This document shows positions 1 to 4,465 of a DNA stretch of 10,912 nt, in pieces; position 1 is the first letter of the stretch; every line of letters begins with the position of its first letter. Made by a program: the position numbers and the translations under genes. Under the pieces are notes generated by a model. The model saw nothing but the letters and a program-made list of their open reading frames with translations, did not search any database and had not been told where the DNA came from. The DNA is from Deltaproteobacteria bacterium (GTDB lineage Bacteria; Desulfobacterota; Desulfobacteria; Desulfobacterales; JAUVGT01): positions 1-10,912 of the forward strand of contig JAUVGT010000146.1 in the NCBI GenBank assembly GCA_030593645.1, given 5' to 3'.

Positions 1-1161
1 TCTAAACGCCGTAAATGTACTCCCGATCTGGACCATCCGGATGCTCATGGTATTGTCCCGAAGGCCGTTTGTGAGCTTCTCCACATCCTCGGCAATGGAT
101 GTCAGGTCCGGATCATCATCAACAGTCGCCTTCTGGGTCAGCCGGGCCTGGACCGTCACCAGTTCCCCCACCAGGTCAACCAGCGCGTCCAGCCGTTCAG
201 CCGGGACCCGGACGCTGGAAGTCTGGGCCGTCTTCCATACCTTCTCGCGTGTTCTTCGCATATGCTGCTGTTCCCTGAGCGCCGCTCCCACCCGGCTGTT
301 GCTGACTATTTTCTCTTCCACCAGTATTTCTCCTAAACGTTTCTGGGTATTGAGCGCGGACCTCAGTTTTTCAGGAGTTACATCCCCCCGATCCACAAGA
401 ATTTCCCCCAGCCGTCTGGTCTCAACACCCACACTGACATCATCACCCTCATCAATGACTTCAATACTGATTTCGCTGTGATCCTCAACAAAGATAAAAA
501 CATCTTTGATTTCGTTAATTCCTTTGTCTGTTGTCAGGACAATATCCCAGTATAAATAACAGGCTTCATGGTCATAGTCCTTTAAAAGGGGGATGGTATC
601 CGGATGAGCCGTAATGTCGCAGTCCCCAAGTTCCCGGAGTTCGTTTAAAAGATTGACCGGACTGGTTCCGTCTTTAAGAATATTTGTATCCGGACGAAAA
701 ATAACCCGATAGATTTTTTCACAGCCGGGGCTTTTTTCAGGTACGATCTCCTCATGGGATTCATGATCATGATCAAGCGGCTTAAGCTCTGGCAACATGT
801 TCCTTAGGGACATGATAATCCAGACCGAATCCGCACTGTCTGCAGCTCTTCCGCCGCTGTACGCCTGGAGCATCATTTTCATCTGGTCACAGGCCTTAAG
901 GGTAAGACTGATCAGGTTACGGGTAATTTCAGTTTTGCCCTCTCGTAAAAGGTCAAACACCGTTTCAAGCTTATGGGCAAAGTCCGCCATATCATCAAAA
1001 CCAAACATCGCTCCCGAGCCTTTGATGGTGTGCATCGCACGAAAGGCCCGATCAACCTGCCCCATATCTTCAGGATTCTCCTCCAACTCCAGTAATGCTG
1101 CCTCAATTTTCAAAATCAGTTCCTGTGCTTCTTCCTTGTATGTTTCTTTTTGATGGTCCAA
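1..1161 (-). CDS. cheA: CheA chemotaxis histidine kinase, N-terminal 387 residues (runs off the left edge)
   Basis: CheA autophosphorylates on a histidine of its P1 domain under receptor control and passes the phosphate to CheY. Residues 1-110 form a P1/Hpt domain with the phosphorylatable His44 in MHTIKGSG. Residues about 148-235 are an alpha/beta P2-like region. Residues 250-299 hold two adjacent RLGEILV-type repeats. From about 313 (VRVPAERLDALVDLVGELV) the P3 dimerisation helices begin, and the reading frame is still open at base 1, so the ATP-binding P4 and CheW-like P5 domains lie outside the window. The start is TTG at 1161-1159: there is an in-frame stop at 1224-1222, no in-frame ATG before about residue 33, and a GGGGGAA ribosome site lies a few bases upstream, just below a perfect hairpin. 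It follows the cheY-type gene by 139 bases on the same strand. The identity as CheA is secure. The TTG start is inferred. Confidence 0.93.
   Translation of the reverse strand, partial: MDHQKETYKEEAQELILKIEAALLELEENPEDMGQVDRAFRAMHTIKGSGAMFGFDDMADFAHKLETVFDLLREGKTEITRNLISLTLKACDQMKMMLQAYSGGRAADSADSVWIIMSLRNMLPELKPLDHDHESHEEIVPEKSPGCEKIYRVIFRPDTNILKDGTSPVNLLNELRELGDCDITAHPDTIPLLKDYDHEACYLYWDIVLTTDKGINEIKDVFIFVEDHSEISIEVIDEGDDVSVGVETRRLGEILVDRGDVTPEKLRSALNTQKRLGEILVEEKIVSNSRVGAALREQQHMRRTREKVWKTAQTSSVRVPAERLDALVDLVGELVTVQARLTQKATVDDDPDLTSIAEDVEKLTNGLRDNTMSIRMVQIGSTFTAFR
265..414 (-). other. Tandem MshEN-like motif pair inside CheA (residues 250-299)
   Basis: Two 25-residue units follow each other without a gap: R250 to K274 and R275 to Q299. 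Both begin RLGEILV, and each has a conserved Leu near the end followed by Gln (Q273, Q298). The 24-residue cores fit the published pattern for the MshEN/GspE N-terminal c-di-GMP-binding motif (RLG, two hydrophobics, G, hydrophobics, L, L, Q). In copy 1 a hydrophobic position after the Gly is Asp259, and in copy 2 the Gly is replaced by Lys284. Ligand binding is an inference; the repeat itself is plain in the translation. Confidence 0.6.
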
Positions 1162-1172
1162 AATGTTCCCCC

Positions 1173-1193
1173 TTCTACTCCTGCGGAGTAGAA
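1173..1193 (-). promoter_or_regulatory. Perfect hairpin directly upstream of the CheA ribosome site
   Basis: A 9-base perfect inverted repeat (TTCTACTCC / GGAGTAGAA) with a 3-base loop. On the minus strand it ends right where the GGGGGAAC ribosome site of cheA begins, about 10 bases before the TTG start. In the mRNA it would form a stable stem beside the initiation region. There is no U-run after it in the direction of transcription, so it is not a standard terminator for the upstream operon. A role in RNA stability or in setting CheA translation is possible but unproven. Confidence 0.5.
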
Positions 1194-1212
1194 TTTTTAG
1201 TTTTGAGTTTTG

Positions 1213-1270
1213 AGTTATGAATTAATGGAATTTAATTGATTAATAATCCGCCAACTCAAAATTCATAACT
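1213..1270. repeat. AT-rich intergenic inverted repeat (AGTTATGAATT / AATTCATAACT)
   Basis: Perfect 11-base arms at 1213-1223 and 1260-1270 are separated by 36 bases. Next to the arms are repeated GAGTTTT / AACTCAAAA words (from 1201 on the left, from 1253 on the right). This low-complexity word pattern, bracketed by the short hairpins at 1173-1193 and 1284-1303, looks like a dispersed intergenic element rather than unique spacer. A weak promoter-like pair reads toward cheA (TTGAGT at 1259-1254, TTAAAT at 1235-1230, 18-base spacing). The match is only 4/6 in each box. Confidence 0.45.
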
Positions 1271-1283
1271 ATTAACTCTTAAC

Positions 1284-1303
1284 TAAATCGCGGAAGCGAT
1301 TTA
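1284..1303 (-). terminator. Hairpin overlapping the stop codon of the cheY-type gene (weak terminator or processing stem)
   Basis: Inverted repeat TAAATCGC / GCGATTTA with a 4-base loop, reading across the TAA stop at 1303-1301. The minus-strand sequence after the stem is GTTAAGAG, with no U-run, so intrinsic termination would be poor. It may instead mark the edge of the repeat element or be an mRNA-stabilising stem that separates expression of the upstream four genes from cheA. Confidence 0.35.
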
Positions 1304-1669
1304 ATTCGGTATCACTCTTTTAATCACATCAAGCAGCTGATCCGGTTTGAACGGTTTTGTGATCCAGCCGGTCGCACCGGCCTCTTTACTTTTCTTTTTT
1401 TTAGATTCATGGTATTCGGTGGTGAGTACTACAATGGGTATATATTTATGATCGGATTTCGATCGAATCGAACGAATAAGTTCAAATCCGTTTATATTCG
1501 GCATATTCAAGTCGGTCACAATCATATTGACAGTTGAACCGACCAGTTTTTTTAACGCGTCCTCTCCATCTTCCGCCTCCACAACGGCATAGCCGGCATT
1601 CTCCAGGGTAAATGACATCATCTGGCGAACACTGGGTGAATCATCCACAACCATTATTGTTTTAGACAT
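1301..1669 (-). CDS. cheY: CheY-type single-domain response regulator
   Basis: A 122-residue stand-alone receiver domain with no output domain, likely phosphorylated by the adjacent CheA and acting by protein-protein contact. All receiver hallmarks are present: acidic pair D9/D10 (VVDDS), phosphoacceptor D53 (VTDLNMPN), switch residue T83 (VLTT), and K105 in ITKPF with an aromatic W102 before it. The lysine-rich stretch ESKKKKSKEAGATGWI before the last strand is CheY-like in layout. The start is taken as ATG at 1669-1667, with AAGGAG about 10 bases upstream; a GTG one codon earlier (1672) is equally possible. It overlaps the end of the STAS gene (ATGTCTAA), so translation is coupled. CheY identity is strong. 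Whether the target is a flagellar motor or another output cannot be told from here. Confidence 0.92.
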   Translation of the reverse strand: MSKTIMVVDDSPSVRQMMSFTLENAGYAVVEAEDGEDALKKLVGSTVNMIVTDLNMPNINGFELIRSIRSKSDHKYIPIVVLTTEYHESKKKKSKEAGATGWITKPFKPDQLLDVIKRVIPN

Positions 1670-2024
1670 CACTTCTTATCTCCTTATATAAACAGTTTTT
1701 ACAAAAATCTTCCGATATGCATTGATTCCCCGCAAAACCACTGTCTATCAGTACCTTCTTTAATATTTCTGAAGATTGAATACTCTTAAACGATATGTGC
1801 TTATTTTCTTCCTGAAAAGAGCGTGCGGCCGAGCAGAACAGCTGAATGCACGAAACATCAATGCCGGTAAGCCTTTTCGGATCGATCACAAGCTTTTTTG
1901 CACTCTTCAGGGCCTTGATCAGAATTGCCTTAAGTTCTTCGGATTTCTCGATTGTCAGCCTGCAGGCAAGGCTCAGCGTTCCTTCACCCGATTGTTTTAC
2001 TTTTAAATAAAGATCATTTTTCAT
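1662..2024 (-). CDS. STAS-domain protein (anti-sigma-factor-antagonist-like)
   Basis: A 120-residue protein made of one STAS domain, the fold used by SpoIIAA, RsbV and MlaB as a phospho-regulated binding partner. The core strand and loop LVIDPKRLTGIDVSCIQLF (about 45-63) places Ser58 in the DVS motif where STAS proteins carry their regulatory serine. After the domain comes a tail with C102, C108 and C111, plus C59 and C64 in the core, which is unusual for so small a protein and could bind metal or form disulfides (inference). The ATG at 2024-2022 overlaps the stop of the upstream MCP-like gene by four bases (ATGA), with GGAG about 8 bases before it. It in turn overlaps the start of cheY. Stand-alone STAS proteins do occur beside chemosensory genes. 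The specific partner here, perhaps the MCP-like protein or CheA, is unknown. No kinase or phosphatase of the RsbW/PP2C type is present in the window. Confidence 0.82.
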   Translation of the reverse strand: MKNDLYLKVKQSGEGTLSLACRLTIEKSEELKAILIKALKSAKKLVIDPKRLTGIDVSCIQLFCSAARSFQEENKHISFKSIQSSEILKKVLIDSGFAGNQCISEDFCKNCLYKEIRSDV

Positions 2025-3802
2025 TCAAATATCTCCACATTATTTCCAAAACCTCCCTTGCCATCCGCCTGGTCCCTCTTTTTCATAACCTCACTGAACG
2101 GTATGACAATGCCGTTCTTTTTCACAACAGGCTTTTCGTCTGCCGGAATATCAACTCCTGTGATACCTGCGATCTCCTCCAGCAGCTTTCGATGTTCGTT
2201 CATCCCCTTTGATAAGCCCCTGAAAAAATCAAGCCCCACGATGGTGTCGGTGATCGCGATTCTCAGCGTTTTGGCCTGATCACAGGCCTCTCCTGAATCG
2301 TTTTTGAGTTGGTCATATTCGCTTGAAATAGTATCGATATATGCATCCAGCCTGGTAACGGCGCTGTTTCCGGGGCTCACCGTTTCAAATCCTTTCAAAT
2401 CCTTCTGTCCGATCTCCGTGGCGGACTCAACAATGGACTCGATGATCCCATCCGCTTCATTCACAAACTCCTCTGACCGGAACGCGAGATCCTTCATCTC
2501 CTGGGCCAGCAGTTTCAATGTCCTGCCCCGCTCTCCCAGATGCTGGGCAGCTATTATTGAATTTAAAGCCTTGGTTTGCGTTTCACTGCTGATTTCACGG
2601 ATGATCCTCAAAAGGCGTGACAGGTCCGAAGCGATGTCCGCTGCCTGGGCCGCCGCCTCCCGGAGCTGTTCAAAAAGACCACGTCCTCGATCCAAAAGTC
2701 CCTGAAGCTGCATCAGTGCTGACTTTAATGTCAGGAACGGATCATCATCAACCACAAGATCGATCCCGGCCCCGGTTCGTTCGTCTCCGGTATCTTCTGA
2801 TTTAAGGCCCAGAAAACTCTCCACCAGCACGTCAACCTCTTTCTCGATTTCTTCCATGGCCCTTAGGTTCTGAAGGTAAACCTCATCCACCTCGCTTCCT
2901 ATCTCCCGGAATAAATCAGCCTGATTCCGGATGACCGAGCCGGTGATCGTGTCAGAACGGCTCAGGGTGCCCGAACGGTTCAGTGTATCGATCATTCGCT
3001 CGATCCGCTGTCTCATATTGTCATGGAACTGAACACCCACCACGATCTCCCCCACCTGGCTGGTGATCTCCCGGGAGCGTATACCGGCCTGTTCGATGCT
3101 CTGAAGTGAAAAATTCATCAGATCTTGTGTCTCTTTAACCGAAGCCCTGACGACGGCATGGACATCCCCGGTCAGGACTTCCAACTGGTCCATGCCTTTG
3201 GATATCTTCCGATGAATCGACAAATGAATTTCTCCGGCGCTTTCCACATTTTCATAAACATCATTAGCGATGCCCGAAATATTCACGGATAGGTCCTTGA
3301 TCTCCTGGGCAATATCAGAAAATATATTGGCCGAATCGCTGGTTCGGGTGTTCTCCACCAGCATGTTCAGTGCCACTGCATTTAAAAACTTGGCAAACTT
3401 TTTAATCTTTTCACTGGTTTCCCTAAGCTCTCCAATGCCTCCCACTAACGTTCTGATACGGGTCAAATCGGAATTAACTTCATTGTTGAAATTCCTGATC
3501 TCTTCAAGGGATTCATTTACGACGTGTGTGACCCGGGCAAGCACCCCCCCCTGATCATCACTGCCGATTCGGTTTGCCGTATCGAGGATCAACAGGGTCA
3601 GATCCTTGACATTGGAATGCACCGTCTGAAGACCGTCACCCAGAACCATAAAATCTTTTTCCGCGTTGACGGTGAGGGCTTTAAGGGATTTGATAAAATC
3701 GTTGATGCTGTTCCTTGTATTGTGATTTACTGAGCTCATAAATTCCGGGTCCGTATTTTTAGGCAGTGCCATGATTAACCGTTTCATGTTTAGAGATATC
3801 AA
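2021..3802 (-). CDS. Soluble MCP-like coiled-coil signalling protein with duplicated module
   Basis: A 593-residue, mostly helical protein with no signal peptide or membrane segment. Two regions resemble the signalling hairpin of methyl-accepting chemotaxis proteins: residues about 124-185 (FLNAVALNMLVEN...DIAQEIKDLS) and, more clearly, about 395-450 (TQTKALNSIIAAQHLGERGR then LLAQEMKDLA), matching the MCP pattern QTNxLALNAxIEAAxAGExGRGF...VxxEVRxLA. Each is followed about 60-70 residues later by a similar short helix motif: VVGVQFHDNMRQRIERMID (254-272) and IVGLDFFRGLSKGMNEHRK (521-539). An acidic linker (338-355) separates the halves. No C-terminal NWETF-like CheR tether is seen. The TTG at 3802 overlaps the stop of the thioredoxin-like gene (TTGA) and has GGAG 5 bases upstream; ATG codons at 3787 and 3772 are alternatives. 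It is probably the receptor-like input or scaffold for the CheA downstream. The family is recognised only as MCP-like. Confidence 0.8.
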   Translation of the reverse strand: MISLNMKRLIMALPKNTDPEFMSSVNHNTRNSINDFIKSLKALTVNAEKDFMVLGDGLQTVHSNVKDLTLLILDTANRIGSDDQGGVLARVTHVVNESLEEIRNFNNEVNSDLTRIRTLVGGIGELRETSEKIKKFAKFLNAVALNMLVENTRTSDSANIFSDIAQEIKDLSVNISGIANDVYENVESAGEIHLSIHRKISKGMDQLEVLTGDVHAVVRASVKETQDLMNFSLQSIEQAGIRSREITSQVGEIVVGVQFHDNMRQRIERMIDTLNRSGTLSRSDTITGSVIRNQADLFREIGSEVDEVYLQNLRAMEEIEKEVDVLVESFLGLKSEDTGDERTGAGIDLVVDDDPFLTLKSALMQLQGLLDRGRGLFEQLREAAAQAADIASDLSRLLRIIREISSETQTKALNSIIAAQHLGERGRTLKLLAQEMKDLAFRSEEFVNEADGIIESIVESATEIGQKDLKGFETVSPGNSAVTRLDAYIDTISSEYDQLKNDSGEACDQAKTLRIAITDTIVGLDFFRGLSKGMNEHRKLLEEIAGITGVDIPADEKPVVKKNGIVIPFSEVMKKRDQADGKGGFGNNVEIFE

Positions 3803-4155
3803 ATCATCTCCAGCAGATGATTCGATATAAAATCGGTCAGGGCTTTGGTGTCAGCCTTTCCGAGCAGCCTTCCCTTTTCTTCTCCATTGTAAAAAAGCAT
3901 GAATGTCGGCGATCCACTGATATCGAAGTCGGGGTTTCTGTGCACATCATCTTCTTCCAGGAGGAATATTTGAATAATGTTTTTCATCGTCTTTGACAGG
4001 TCATTTAAGACTTTTGCCTGCTGTTTAAAATCGCTATCCCGATATATATAGGCAAGCAGAACAATCCCTTTTTCCTTTATGGTTTCGGGATCAAACTCTG
4101 CGTTATCAGTATGTGTAAACAAATTTTCGTTCTCAGGTATTATTTGTATCAGCAT
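3799..4155 (-). CDS. Thioredoxin-fold protein without cysteines
   Basis: A 118-residue protein with the layout of a thioredoxin: strand-helix VLLAYIYRDSDFKQQAKVL (32-50), central strand IIQIFLLEEDD (60-70), then the cis-proline loop GSPTFMLFYNGEEKGRLLG (81-99; Pro83) and a C-terminal helix. In active thioredoxins a WCxxC motif follows the first central strand. Here the corresponding stretch is YRDSD, and the whole protein contains no Cys and no Trp. It therefore cannot do disulfide exchange and more likely acts as a binding or chaperone-like subunit (inference). The ATG at 4155 has only a weak purine-rich region upstream (GGATAAAG). The gene heads a tight operon with the MCP-like, STAS and CheY genes, whose next start overlaps its stop. 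It has no signal peptide, so it is cytoplasmic. The fold assignment is good; the function is unknown. Confidence 0.75.
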   Translation of the reverse strand: MLIQIIPENENLFTHTDNAEFDPETIKEKGIVLLAYIYRDSDFKQQAKVLNDLSKTMKNIIQIFLLEEDDVHRNPDFDISGSPTFMLFYNGEEKGRLLGKADTKALTDFISNHLLEMI

Positions 4156-4227
4156 ATTTAATTTTCTTTATCCATTTGCAGTTTTTGGCAATATACAGTT
4201 TCAGGTATAATGGTCATCTGATATTAA

Positions 4228-4250
4228 TTATATGCAAGTATACTTATCAA
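4228..4250 (-). promoter_or_regulatory. Possible sigma-70 promoter for the chemosensory operon
   Basis: On the minus strand TTGATA (4250-4245) is followed, after 16 bases, by ATTAAT, inside a very AT-rich stretch that also contains TATAAT. It sits about 75-95 bases before the ATG of the thioredoxin-like gene. The -10 match is only 4/6 and several overlapping hexamers are possible, so the exact element is uncertain. No GG-N10-GC sigma-54 core was found in this spacer. Confidence 0.3.
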
Positions 4251-4358
4251 AATGCATGCCAATCATTCATGAAACAGGAGATACCTTTTATCTTACTGTT
4301 ATATCACCCTTTTTAGCACACAGTTTTCATTCAGGAATAGGGTTAATTAAAAACCAAA

Positions 4359-4401
4359 GTGTAAAGTTTACGGATGTGTAAATTTACAGATGTGTAAAAA
4401 A
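4359..4401. repeat. Tandem palindromic repeats, GTGTAAA-type units
   Basis: Unit 1 (4359-4375) reads GTGTAAAGTTTACGGAT, unit 2 (4376-4391) GTGTAAATTTACAGAT, and a degenerate third copy starts GTGTAAAAA at 4392. Unit 2 contains the perfect 12-base palindrome TGTAAATTTACA, and unit 1 the palindrome GTAAA-G-TTTAC. Adjacent dyads at about 16-17-base spacing are typical of binding sites for a dimeric regulator that binds cooperatively. They lie about 200 bases upstream of the chemosensory operon start, a distance also compatible with an enhancer. The regulator is unknown. Confidence 0.5.
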
Positions 4402-4438
4402 TATGTGGGAATAGTGTCAGGATATGAGACTGGACGTT

Positions 4439-4456
4439 GTCGAACCGATGTTCGAC
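4439..4456 (-). terminator. Hairpin downstream of the sigma-54 activator gene
   Basis: Perfect 7-base arms GTCGAAC / GTTCGAC with a 4-base loop, ten bases past the stop codon of the activator gene. The bases after the stem on the minus strand (AACGTCC) are not a U-run, so it is at best a weak or Rho-assisted terminator, or a 3'-end protecting stem. Confidence 0.35.
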
Positions 4457-4465
4457 CTTCATTTT

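Larger units (their letters stand above)
4156..4465. other. 310-base intergenic region between the sigma-54 activator and the chemosensory operon
   Basis: No open reading frame with a credible start and ribosome site is seen here. The region is AT-rich. It holds a hairpin just after the activator gene (4439-4456), a run of near-identical palindromic repeats (4359-about 4401), and the weak promoter-like sequence at 4228-4250. It separates two operons that read in the same direction, so it most likely contains the end of one transcript and the control region of the next. Confidence 0.6.

Noticed and set aside
912..1106. Minus-strand reading frame of 64 residues starting MRQHYWSW
   Set aside because: It lies wholly inside cheA in a different frame and resembles no family; the CheA frame through the same bases encodes the clear P1 domain.
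41..1153. Plus-strand reading frames (41-481, 797-1153) opposite cheA
   Set aside because: Their translations are Ser-rich antisense shadows with no domain signal, and cheA fully explains the region.
1194..1198. T-run after the hairpin at 1173-1193 as a plus-strand terminator
   Set aside because: The T-run follows the hairpin only on the plus strand, where no gene is transcribed. In the direction of transcription the hairpin is followed by GGGGGAAC, so it was kept only as a regulatory hairpin.
2021..3802. CheZ-like phosphatase reading of the FHD motif
   Set aside because: Only a short helix segment is similar; no CheZ catalytic Asp/Gln pair in its usual context could be recognised.
4359..4401. 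Possible TyrR-type boxes or a CRISPR fragment
   Set aside because: TyrR boxes have TGTAAA and TTTACA separated by 6 bases, while here the halves abut. There are no spacers or longer repeats, so CRISPR is excluded.
4156..4465. Sigma-54 promoter for self-regulation by the neighbouring activator
   Set aside because: No GG-N10-GC core reading toward the chemosensory operon could be found on the minus strand.
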